From contig JAAZZI010000050.1 in assembly GCA_014239225.1 (NCBI GenBank), positions 1-6,066 of the forward strand: a DNA stretch of 6,066 nucleotides. Reading direction: 5' to 3'. Within the stretch, counting starts at the first letter, position 1; each line of letters starts with the position of its first letter. A program made the position numbers and the translations under genes. Shown here in pieces: positions 1-6,030 of the stretch. The notes beneath the pieces were generated by a model. That model was not told where the DNA came from. It saw only the letters and a program-made list of their open reading frames with translations, and did not search any database. The DNA is from Gammaproteobacteria bacterium (GTDB taxonomy: Bacteria; Pseudomonadota; Gammaproteobacteria; Eutrophobiales; Eutrophobiaceae).

Positions 1-170
1 TGATGTTCAATTAATGAAGATATATTTTCATCCAAGAGATGAGGGATCGATATCTCTTTTAATAAGGAATGATTCTGAACAAGAAAATTAGGGTTAGCGC
101 TAAGATAGGAAAAAACACTTTCTTCTGAGAGCGGAATTTGTTTATTCTTGTTATTATATGAGTATGTCAA
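1..170 (-). CDS. DUF484 family protein, N-terminal fragment (3' end outside the window)
   Basis: Reading the minus strand from the TTG at 170-168 gives 56 codons open to the window edge. Residues 11-56 carry the hallmark DUF484 N-terminus: a PLSEESVFSYL helix, then an ANPNFL motif (family form NPDFF), then a HSLLKEISIPH segment (family form HPELL...L.IPHP), and an SLIEH stretch where the family has SL.ERQ. DUF484 proteins are cytoplasmic, about 220-240 residues long with a GAF-like C-terminal part, and of unknown function. In many gammaproteobacteria the gene lies between dapF and xerC. Here it heads a transcription unit divergent from apbE, so dapF is not directly upstream. No ATG or GTG exists in frame between the upstream stop (near 200) and the domain, so TTG is the only usual start; it lacks a clear Shine-Dalgarno site. 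Family assignment is fairly sure; the start is less so. Confidence 0.75.
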   Translation of the reverse strand, partial: MTYSYNNKNKQIPLSEESVFSYLSANPNFLVQNHSLLKEISIPHLLDENISSLIEH

Positions 171-175
171 CTTTA

Positions 176-205
176 TATAATCAAGACATGTAAAACTTGA
201 TTATA
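176..205. promoter_or_regulatory. Perfect 10-bp inverted repeat with two facing TATAAT boxes between divergent genes
   Basis: The arms TATAATCAAG (176-185) and CTTGATTATA (196-205) are perfect reverse complements around a 10-bp spacer, so their centres lie 20 bp apart, about two helical turns. Each arm carries a TATAAT hexamer: plus strand at 176-181, pointing to apbE, and minus strand at 205-200, pointing to the DUF484 gene. Neither has a convincing -35 at 16-18 bp. The geometry fits divergent promoter -10 boxes embedded in an operator for a dimeric regulator. A second small palindrome, ATACTA-TTT-TAGTAT (203-217), overlaps the right arm. There is no GC-rich stem or T-tract, so a terminator is unlikely. 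The repeat is seen directly; the promoter and operator roles are inferred. Confidence 0.45.
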
Positions 206-244
206 CTATTTTAGTATTATTTAACCTAGAAATCTTTATTATTT

Positions 245-1258
245 ATGCGAATTTTTGTACTAATTATTTTCTTAATAATAGGTGTCAGTGCCTGTCAACA
301 AACGAACTATGAAATATTAGCACTTAATGGTTTGACGATGGGAACCACGTATTCAGTAAAAATTAATGCTGATAATGCCTTTGTTGAAAAGAATCAAATA
401 AGTGATGATATAGATGAAATTCTATCTGAAATTAATCAGTCAATGTCAACCTATATAAAAGAATCAGAACTATCTAATATAAATTTTTCGACTATTTCTG
501 ATTGGCAATCACTATCTGATGATCTTTTTGAAGTTATTGATCATGCTATAAATGTTAGTTTAAAAACAAATGGTGCATTTGATATAACAATTGCCCCCTT
601 GGTCAATCTCTGGGGATTTGGACCTGATGAATTGCAAAATAAAATACCTACCGATGAAATTATTGAATTAACGAAAAAAAATACGGGGTATAAAAAAATA
701 TCTATCGATAAATCACTGAAAAAGATCTCAAAGTTAGATCCAAATTTACATATAGACTTATCTGGTATAGCAAAAGGTTTTGCGGTAGATAAAATTGCTC
801 GGTATTTAGACAAACATGGTTTTAAAAATTATCTAATAGAAATTGGTGGTGAACTTATCGGTAAAGGGTTAAATAAAGATAACGAAATATGGCAAATTGG
901 AATCGAAAATCCAAATAATAATAGCGATACAATAAAACGAATCGTCCAGCTAAAAGATATGGCCATGGCTACATCTGGGAATTATATGAATTATTTTGAA
1001 AAAGATGGTGTCCGTTACTCGCATACAATCAACCCTGTGACTGGAAAGCCTATAAAACATAAACTTGCCTCAGTAACTGTGTTGGATAATTCAGCAATGA
1101 ATGCTGATGCCTTAGCTACGGCATTTATGGTATTAGGCCCAGAAAAAGCATTATCATTAGCAAATAATTTGAAAATTGCTGTATATTTAATCATTAAAGA
1201 TGGTAAAAGTTTTGAAGAAAAATATAACGATTATTTCACGCCATACCTATCTGATTAA
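245..1258 (+). CDS. apbE: FAD:protein FMN transferase, ApbE family lipoprotein
   Basis: ApbE enzymes use FAD and Mg2+ to attach FMN covalently to a threonine of target flavoproteins, such as NqrB, NqrC or RnfG, on the outer face of the inner membrane. The 337-residue length is normal. Residues 1-17 form a lipoprotein signal peptide with lipobox V14-S15-A16-C17, supporting periplasmic membrane anchoring and this start. Family blocks follow in order: GLTMGTTYSV (29-38), GAFDITIAPLVNLWGFGP (110-127), IDLSGIAKGFAVD (170-182), IEIGGEL (198-204), MATSGNY (241-247), YSHTINPVTGKP (258-269, with H260) and NADALATA (286-293), where D288 and T292 are the expected metal/active-site residues. No Shine-Dalgarno site is visible before the ATG. 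It is first in a four-gene unit. Its Nqr or Rnf clients are not in the window, and the small Cys-rich NqrM often found beside Nqr-linked apbE is absent. Confidence 0.95.
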   Translation: MRIFVLIIFLIIGVSACQQTNYEILALNGLTMGTTYSVKINADNAFVEKNQISDDIDEILSEINQSMSTYIKESELSNINFSTISDWQSLSDDLFEVIDHAINVSLKTNGAFDITIAPLVNLWGFGPDELQNKIPTDEIIELTKKNTGYKKISIDKSLKKISKLDPNLHIDLSGIAKGFAVDKIARYLDKHGFKNYLIEIGGELIGKGLNKDNEIWQIGIENPNNNSDTIKRIVQLKDMAMATSGNYMNYFEKDGVRYSHTINPVTGKPIKHKLASVTVLDNSAMNADALATAFMVLGPEKALSLANNLKIAVYLIIKDGKSFEEKYNDYFTPYLSD

Positions 1259-1262
1259 TTAA

Positions 1263-1592
1263 ATGGATACCGTTATTTTTCTGTTAATACTTTCAGCTAT
1301 AATTTGGTTTTGGCAAGACTCCATGCGTACCAAAGAAATAGCCATATCTTATGCGCGTAAATGCTGTCAGAGCATGAATTACCAATTCCTTGACGAAACT
1401 GTTGCTATGAAAACATTAAAACCTGGGCGTAACTTTTCTGGTAATTTTGCATTTCATCGCCATTATTACTTCGAATTTAGTCTTAATGGTCATGATCGCT
1501 TTAATGGTAGCGCCTTTTTAATTGGTCAAAAACTAGAATCGATTCAGTTAAATCATCCAGATGGTATAATCATCCAGGAAACACAAAATTAA
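1263..1592 (+). CDS. DUF3301 family single-pass membrane protein
   Basis: This 109-residue protein matches my knowledge of the DUF3301 family, small gammaproteobacterial proteins of unknown function. It opens with a hydrophobic membrane segment (about residues 3-18) followed by the charged run MRTKEIAISYARKCC (21-35), corresponding to the family's RELAL..A...C pattern. A QFLDETVAM strand (41-49) comes next, and then the conserved core YYFEFSLNGHDRFNGSAFLIG (68-88, with FEFS and the R..G element), ending with a LESIQLNHP strand. The small segment with Cys34 and Cys35 is not a metal cluster like that of NqrM. The gene starts 4 nt after apbE and ends 28 nt before yajQ, so it is co-transcribed. 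No Shine-Dalgarno site is visible, so translation may be coupled to apbE. A role near ApbE in the envelope is only a guess from position. Confidence 0.85.
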   Translation: MDTVIFLLILSAIIWFWQDSMRTKEIAISYARKCCQSMNYQFLDETVAMKTLKPGRNFSGNFAFHRHYYFEFSLNGHDRFNGSAFLIGQKLESIQLNHPDGIIIQETQN

Positions 1593-1607
1593 TCTGTAAA
1601 TTTCACT

Positions 1608-1611
1608 GGAG
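1608..1611 (+). promoter_or_regulatory. Ribosome binding site of yajQ
   Basis: GGAG lies 9 nt before ATG 1621. It is the only clear Shine-Dalgarno match in the four-gene plus-strand unit, and it decides the yajQ start against the TTG at 1615, which would leave only 3 nt of spacing. Confidence 0.75.
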
Positions 1612-1620
1612 ATTTTGCCT

Positions 1621-2103
1621 ATGCCCTCATTTGATGTGGTTTCTGAGATTGAACAGCATGAATTAGTAAATGCTATTGATCAGGCAAATAGGGAAATTAA
1701 TACTCGTTTCGATTTTAAAGGAACAAATTCAAAAGTCGAACTTTCTGAATGGGTGCTTACAATTATTTCTAAATCAGAATTTCAAGTCAAACAAATGAAC
1801 GATATTCTTGAAAATAAAATCAATAAACGTGGTATTGATATACGTTGTCTTGAATATGGTGAAATAACAGAAAATAATAATGAAGCCAGACAAATAGTAA
1901 CAATAAAAAAAGGAATTAATAAAGATAAAGCCAGAACAATTGTGAAGATGATAAAAAATAGCAAGCTTAAACTACAAACTTCAATCCAAGGGGAGCAGGT
2001 ACGAATATCAGGGAAAAAACGCGATGATTTACAAGATGCTATTTCTGAATTAAAAGAAGCAAAATTTGATATCCCGCTACAATATATTAATTTTCGTGAT
2101 TAA
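1621..2103 (+). CDS. yajQ: YajQ family nucleotide-binding protein
   Basis: A 160-residue cytoplasmic protein that aligns end to end, from memory, with E. coli YajQ (about 163 residues). The N-terminus MPSFDVVSEI, the RFDFKGT motif (29-35), SEFQVKQMNDIL (52-63), the KRGID element (69-73), IVKMIKNSKLKLQTSIQGE (107-125), RISGKKRDDLQ (128-138) and the terminal NFRD are all family hallmarks. YajQ folds into two ferredoxin-like domains that bind nucleotides; in Xanthomonas a homologue binds cyclic di-GMP and acts with a transcription factor. I chose ATG 1621, not the in-frame TTG at 1615, because it gives the conserved MPSFD start and lies 9 nt after GGAG (1608-1611). The sequence cannot show whether it binds cyclic di-GMP here. 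It sits 10 nt before the PHP gene in the same operon. Confidence 0.96.
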   Translation: MPSFDVVSEIEQHELVNAIDQANREINTRFDFKGTNSKVELSEWVLTIISKSEFQVKQMNDILENKINKRGIDIRCLEYGEITENNNEARQIVTIKKGINKDKARTIVKMIKNSKLKLQTSIQGEQVRISGKKRDDLQDAISELKEAKFDIPLQYINFRD

Positions 2104-2113
2104 TAATTTTTAA

Positions 2114-2962
2114 ATGTCTAGCTATTCAGAAATTGATTTGCATACCCATTCAAATAAATCAGATGGTGAATTATCTCCTGCTGAACTTATCTCTAAGGCT
2201 GCAAATAATGGAATTCGTATATTAGCGCTAACTGATCATGATACTGTTTCAGGCCTGAAAGATGCGAAAAAAGCTGCAATTAAAAATAATATCAACTTGG
2301 TAAATGGGGTCGAATTATCGACACAATGGGATAATAGAACGATTCATATTATAGGGCTCAATATTGATGACAAAAACGAACTTATGACTGAAAAATGTAA
2401 AAAACTAAAAGAAATACGTAAAGAACGTGCTGAAAAAATTGGTCTAAAATTATCAAAAGTAGGTATTGAAGGAGCTTATGAATATACAAAAAAAATAGCA
2501 ATAAATGGAAATATTACCCGGTATCATTTTGCTCAATTTTTAATAGAAAATAAATATGCAAGAAATTTAACGGATGTCTTTAAACATTTCCTTGTAAAAA
2601 ATAAACCAGGTTACGTTTCTACGAATTGGCCAAATCTTGATGAAACAATAAATCTAATTAATATCGCTGGTGGTGTTGCTGTGATAGCGCACCCATTAAG
2701 ATATAAAATAACCGCCACTAAGTTACGTAAACTAATCAAAGAATTTAAAAATTGTGGTGGTAAAGCAATTGAGGTTATTACTAGTCATAATATATTAAAA
2801 GAAGTTGCAATAGCCTCAGATTATGCAAAAAAATATAATTTGGCAGCATCAATTGGATCAGACTTTCATAATGAGAAAACTTCATGGAATAAATTAGGAG
2901 GGCTTCCATTACTCCCAGACAACCTTCTTCCTGTTTGGAAATTATGGAAAGACAATAATTGA
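2114..2962 (+). CDS. rnm: PHP-domain phosphoesterase, YciV/RNase AM (3',5'-nucleotide bisphosphate phosphatase) type
   Basis: A 282-residue PHP-superfamily metalloenzyme closely resembling, from memory, E. coli YciV/RNase AM in length and motif layout. The family uses a trinuclear metal centre to hydrolyse phosphate esters: reported activities are 3',5'-nucleoside bisphosphate dephosphorylation and 5'-to-3' exonuclease action on short RNA and rRNA 5' ends. Predicted metal ligands are all present: DLHTHSNKSDG (H10, H12, D17), LTDHDT (H42), GVELS (E67), H78 in the IHIIGLN strand, AHP (H193) and GSDFH (D250, H252). The family insert with NITRYHFAQFL (133-143) and the KPGYV segment (164-168) are also there. 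It acts in the cytoplasm. It starts 10 nt after yajQ without a visible Shine-Dalgarno site and is the last gene of the operon. The symbol follows the E. coli homologue; the exact substrate is inferred. Confidence 0.9.
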   Translation: MSSYSEIDLHTHSNKSDGELSPAELISKAANNGIRILALTDHDTVSGLKDAKKAAIKNNINLVNGVELSTQWDNRTIHIIGLNIDDKNELMTEKCKKLKEIRKERAEKIGLKLSKVGIEGAYEYTKKIAINGNITRYHFAQFLIENKYARNLTDVFKHFLVKNKPGYVSTNWPNLDETINLINIAGGVAVIAHPLRYKITATKLRKLIKEFKNCGGKAIEVITSHNILKEVAIASDYAKKYNLAASIGSDFHNEKTSWNKLGGLPLLPDNLLPVWKLWKDNN

Positions 2963-2989
2963 TTAATAAAAATGACAATAAGAAAATAT

Positions 2990-5059
2990 TTATAACGAAA
3001 TACTAAAACAAACACCCTCAGTATGTATTAGATTATCTGCTGAAATCACACCTCCATGAAACTCTGCAATAAGTCTAGCAATAAAAAGTCCAAGACCGAG
3101 ATGTGGTCCTGCATCAGTACGTTTATCACGCACCGAGACCATTGAATTAAATAATTCATCAGTCATATCTTGTGATAAATGTGGTCCATAATTAATTACT
3201 TGTATAATAATTTTATTTGAATTAGTAATTAGTTTTATGCAAATCGTTTTGTCTGGGTATGAAAAATCAACTGCATTTCCGATAAGTTTATCTAGCATTT
3301 GATAAAACAGATCAGGATTAATCTCTATACTTATGTGGGCGTCTGGTGTATTTAACTCAAATGAGTTTTTTGGATAAGCATATCGATAACCATCAACACA
3401 TTGCTTTAAAAAATTATTTAGATTAGTTTTTTGTTTTTCAGATTCTTGAAGGGCTTGCTCTACACGTGCTGCCTCACTTAATCTTGTTAGTAAATTTTGG
3501 AGTCTTTCTAATCCAGTTTCAGCAGCATTGAGTGCCTCTTGTTTGTCTAATTCATTTTTTTCATGTTGTAATCTATCAAGTGATGATTTTACAATAGCCA
3601 TAGGCGTTCTAAGTTCATGTGATAAACGGCTAGCCATACCCTCAAGATAAACATGATATTGTTCTAACCGCTCAAGCATACTGCTAAAGCTTCTAGATAA
3701 TTCACCAATTTCATCACTGGAATTACTCGCAATAAATTCTCCTTGCACTTTGCCATATTCATCGATAGCAGCGGTTGCATCACGGTTGAGTTTTATTAAT
3801 CTGGATGATAATCGACTTGCAAATAGTAAGAGCAAGAAAACAATACAAATGAGGATTAGTAATGTTTTATTGAAAATTCCGGACAATACTTGACGTTGCA
3901 TCAACTGTATATTATTTGTAGTTTCTTCAACAACAACCGCACCAACTATTTGATTATCAGAGAAAATGGGTGTTGCTGCCGAAACAATAACTGCTTTTTC
4001 ATCGGGAGATGATCGCCACTTGGTGGTTGTCTCACCTGATAAGGCGCTCATTACCTCATCGCTTTTTAGTCGTGAAGCCCCTGCCAAATCGTCATGAAAT
4101 TGGTCAAAAGCTGGTGGTAATAAATACGTATAAAAAATATTAAATACATTCTTCTCAAATTTTTGTTTTAAACTTCCGCTACTAGCAAGAACTTGACCTG
4201 CTTTATCAAGCACCCAAATACGTCTTCCTTTTTCTCCAATATGATTTGAAATAATATTTTCGATTTCTTTCGAGGAACGGATTATCTTATTCGGCTCAAT
4301 ACCAAAAGTACTAATTTGGCTCGGTTTTAAACTATTTGCCTGGCGGTCAAAATCGTTAAAAACAAAACCAAAATTATCACCTATAAGGTATTTAGGTATT
4401 TTTACTTCCACGTTAAAACCGTTTTTAGATTCTTGTAAATAGGCTGAAATATTAGTCAATATTTTTGGTGTTTTTATTGGTACGTTATACTCATCGATTG
4501 TTTCTTGATAATGAAAAGGTCTTATAGAACCAGGGGCAATGGGATTAAGATAATTCCTATGTAATCTTCTAAATCTATCCCTATAAACTAAAATAAGATG
4601 GTCTCCGTCGATTTCTCGATTTCTCGATCTCGTAGAAAACATTAATTCATCATCTTCTACCTGTAACAAAATATAATAATAATTATCGTCTTTGCTTATG
4701 ATAAGCCTAAAATTATCTTCATCTGATAACGAAGCAGACTGATACAACTCAGACCAATCAAGATATGATCCCCAATCGCTAGTATAACCATCTATTTGAA
4801 TAACATTATTTAGTTCGTGAATATATATAGCATTTCCTTCTTCTGAAAAACTTGTCGGGAATAACTCTGGTTTATTATTTAAAGAACTTGCAACAAAGTG
4901 TACAGAAGATACATTTATTAATGTTGATTCTAGTGTAGACCTCAAATAAGTCTCAGTTTGTCTTATATAATCAAATCCAATATAGGGAATAATTAAAACT
5001 GAAATTGACATCAGCATTAATTTACTACGTAGTGAAATTTTTATATTAGAATTAAACAT
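2990..5059 (-). CDS. pdsS: Membrane sensor histidine kinase of the proteobacterial dedicated sortase system (PdsS-like)
   Basis: This 689-residue kinase has a first membrane helix at about 13-30, a very large periplasmic region (about 31-395), a second helix at about 396-416, a HAMP-like linker (about 416-468), a HisKA helix with phosphoacceptor H481 in RLSHELRTPM, and an HATPase_c domain with N-box N595 (LDKLIGNAVDFS), a degenerate G1 box (VINYGPHLS, 621-629) and G2 box HLGLGLF (653-659). The segment LFNSMVSVRD followed by PHLGLGLFIARLIAEFHGG is what I recall as distinctive of the PdsS family. The periplasmic part seems double: residues 86-240 resemble a CBM9-like beta-sandwich (IDGYTSDWG, YYYILLQVEDDE, DGDHLIL), and 280-380 resemble a CreC-like sensor fold (VLDKAGQVLASSG, VSAATPIF...IVGAVVVEE). 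It lies 18 nt after pdsR, in the same operon. Ligand unknown. Confidence 0.85.
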   Translation of the reverse strand: MFNSNIKISLRSKLMLMSISVLIIPYIGFDYIRQTETYLRSTLESTLINVSSVHFVASSLNNKPELFPTSFSEEGNAIYIHELNNVIQIDGYTSDWGSYLDWSELYQSASLSDEDNFRLIISKDDNYYYILLQVEDDELMFSTRSRNREIDGDHLILVYRDRFRRLHRNYLNPIAPGSIRPFHYQETIDEYNVPIKTPKILTNISAYLQESKNGFNVEVKIPKYLIGDNFGFVFNDFDRQANSLKPSQISTFGIEPNKIIRSSKEIENIISNHIGEKGRRIWVLDKAGQVLASSGSLKQKFEKNVFNIFYTYLLPPAFDQFHDDLAGASRLKSDEVMSALSGETTTKWRSSPDEKAVIVSAATPIFSDNQIVGAVVVEETTNNIQLMQRQVLSGIFNKTLLILICIVFLLLLFASRLSSRLIKLNRDATAAIDEYGKVQGEFIASNSSDEIGELSRSFSSMLERLEQYHVYLEGMASRLSHELRTPMAIVKSSLDRLQHEKNELDKQEALNAAETGLERLQNLLTRLSEAARVEQALQESEKQKTNLNNFLKQCVDGYRYAYPKNSFELNTPDAHISIEINPDLFYQMLDKLIGNAVDFSYPDKTICIKLITNSNKIIIQVINYGPHLSQDMTDELFNSMVSVRDKRTDAGPHLGLGLFIARLIAEFHGGVISADNLIHTEGVCFSISL

Positions 5060-5077
5060 TCAAAACTAACTTCGTCT

Positions 5078-5764
5078 TCAAGATCTCCATCGATACCCGA
5101 CGCCGTACACTGTCTCTATTTGATCAAAATTTTCATCAAATTCTTTAAATTTTCTTCTTATTCTTTTTAAGTGTGAGGTAATTGTGTTATCAGCAACAAA
5201 TTGATTGGAATCTTGCATGAGTTGATCTTTACTTTTTACATGGTCTATCCTTTTTGCTAACGAATGAACAATCCAGAATTCGGTAAGACTTAAATCTATA
5301 GTATCCCCATCCCACTCAACTCTAAAACAGCTTGTATCAACAGTTAATTTGCCGCGTTTAATTTGTTCTGTCTCATCAGTTGATTGTAGTGCATGTATAC
5401 GACGAAATAGTGCGGCAATACGAGCAAGTAAATTATTAATACTTGTATCCTTACTTAGATAATCATCAGCGCCTAATCTTAAGCCGCTAACTGTATCAAT
5501 ATCTGAGTCTCTTGCAGTTAAAAAGATGATTGGTAGAACTGCTGAAAGGGAGCGTATTTCCCGACAAAGATCAAAGCCAGCCTCCATTTCATCGCCAAGT
5601 CCGATATCTAGAATAGCCAAATCCGGTAAACGCCTATTAATAATCTCTAACGCCCCTTGTTTACTATGGCAGGTGATAACTTCGTATCCATGCTCGCGTA
5701 TAGTTTTGGCATAGTTTTCGCAAAGTATTAACTCATCTTCGACCAAAAGAATCTGTTTTGGCAT
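5078..5764 (-). CDS. pdsR: OmpR-family response regulator of the dedicated sortase system (PdsR-like)
   Basis: A 228-residue regulator with a receiver domain (3-120) and a C-terminal winged helix (about 136-228). Receiver residues are intact: E9/D10 acidic pair, D53 phosphoacceptor in AILDIGLGD, T83 in FLTARD and K105 in YLSKD. The DNA-binding domain has the usual LTEFWIVHSLA helix (160-170), a recognition helix around ADNTITSHLKRIRRKF (191-206) and the terminal wing ETVYGVGYRW. OmpR-type length is normal. Assignment to PdsR rests on pairing with a PdsS-like kinase immediately downstream and on my memory of the family. The ATG at 5764 is preceded by GGGAG (minus strand, 5775-5771) at 6-nt spacing. 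It probably controls sortase-system genes nearby, possibly including the divergent gene at 5968. Codons 187-203, the recognition helix, are duplicated in inverted orientation at 6013-6066. Confidence 0.9.
   Translation of the reverse strand: MPKQILLVEDELILCENYAKTIREHGYEVITCHSKQGALEIINRRLPDLAILDIGLGDEMEAGFDLCREIRSLSAVLPIIFLTARDSDIDTVSGLRLGADDYLSKDTSINNLLARIAALFRRIHALQSTDETEQIKRGKLTVDTSCFRVEWDGDTIDLSLTEFWIVHSLAKRIDHVKSKDQLMQDSNQFVADNTITSHLKRIRRKFKEFDENFDQIETVYGVGYRWRS
5154..5207 (-). repeat. Source copy of a 54-bp inverted repeat inside pdsR
   Basis: On the minus strand this segment encodes PdsR residues 187-203, in frame within an intact domain, so it is clearly the original copy. It is identical, as the reverse complement, to 6013-6066. 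The bases adjoining the 5207 end (C at 5208 on the minus strand) and the 6013 end (T at 6012) differ, so the match stops sharply there. Confidence 0.97.
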
Positions 5765-5967
5765 ATTTTTCTCCCGTGTGTCTTTGACTTATATACACCA
5801 TAAAGCATTATTTTGAGATTTTAACTCATAAAGTCTGAATATCATTTTTTTGCCATATTTTATCATCACATTTCCCTAATTCTAACCCTACTCTGCCATT
5901 TACTGAGTATTAAATAATCACCAATTTAATCAGTTTATAGTTAATTTAAAAATAGGAGCTATATATT
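5765..5967. promoter_or_regulatory. Divergent intergenic region between pdsR and the gene at 5968
   Basis: This 203-bp AT-rich stretch must hold the promoters of the pdsR-pdsS operon and of the plus-strand gene at 5968. I find no promoter with both boxes good. A TATATA at 5790-5795 could be a -10 for pdsR, and TATAGT at 5936-5941 a -10 for the plus-strand gene, both without a matching -35. Short direct repeats are present: CATAAAG at 5799-5805 and 5827-5833, CCCTA at 5874-5878 and 5886-5890, and TAATCA at 5915-5920 and 5927-5932. The last two pairs each have a 12-bp period. Such paired half-sites would suit an OmpR-type regulator, but in AT-rich DNA they could be chance. Confidence 0.4.
5954..5958 (+). 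promoter_or_regulatory. Ribosome binding site of the gene at 5968
   Basis: AGGAG ends 9 nt before ATG 5968. It is one of the best Shine-Dalgarno matches in the window, which supports a real gene start here even though the reading frame is cut short. Confidence 0.7.
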
Positions 5968-6030
5968 ATGAAATTTTTAAAAACGATAATTTTAATTAGC
6001 CTAATTAGCCTTCAATCAATTTGTTGCTGA
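5968..6030 (+). pseudogene. Start of an exported-protein gene, broken at the inverted-repeat junction
   Basis: ATG 5968 follows AGGAG at a good distance and opens with MKFLKTIILISLISL, a Lys-rich then hydrophobic N-terminus typical of a Sec signal peptide. After codon 15 (ends 6012) the sequence switches to the inverted pdsR copy, and the frame stops at TGA 6028-6030 after 20 codons. The genuine part is therefore probably only 5968-6012, with the rest of the gene missing from this window. It is divergent from pdsR. In dedicated sortase systems an OmpA-family exported protein, PdsO, is often next to the kinase/regulator pair, so this could be the start of pdsO. Fifteen residues of signal peptide cannot prove that; the sortase target protein or an unrelated exported protein are alternatives. 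Confidence 0.5.

Noticed and set aside
2..91. A plus-strand open frame at the left edge as the 3' end of an upstream gene
   Set aside because: It shows no recognisable family signal, while the minus strand over the same bases encodes a clear DUF484 N-terminus.
165..170. TTGACA on the minus strand as a -35 box
   Set aside because: No -10 hexamer follows at 16-18 bp (the next TATAAT is about 7 bp away), and it overlaps the DUF484 start codon.
541..813. Minus-strand open frame inside apbE, and similar ones at 1782-1964, 2781-2978 and (plus strand) 5526-5714
   Set aside because: Each lies antisense to a gene with full family motifs and encodes nothing recognisable; they are reading-frame shadows.
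1615..1620. TTG at 1615 as the yajQ start
   Set aside because: It adds two residues before the conserved MPSFD terminus and leaves only 3 nt after GGAG, whereas ATG 1621 has ideal spacing.
5784..5814. TTGACT at 5784 as the -35 of a promoter toward 5968
   Set aside because: The best -10 candidates (CATTAT, TATTTT) are poor and the leader would exceed 150 nt; it was too weak to list as a promoter.
5873..5891. CCCTAATTCTAACCCTA as a telomere-like or phage-end repeat
   Set aside because: There are only two imperfect units in an ordinary intergenic region, with no array.
5968..6030. A complete 20-residue secreted or membrane peptide gene
   Set aside because: The last five codons and the stop lie within the inverted pdsR copy, so the stop is a product of the junction. 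The signal-peptide start suggests a longer gene that has been cut.
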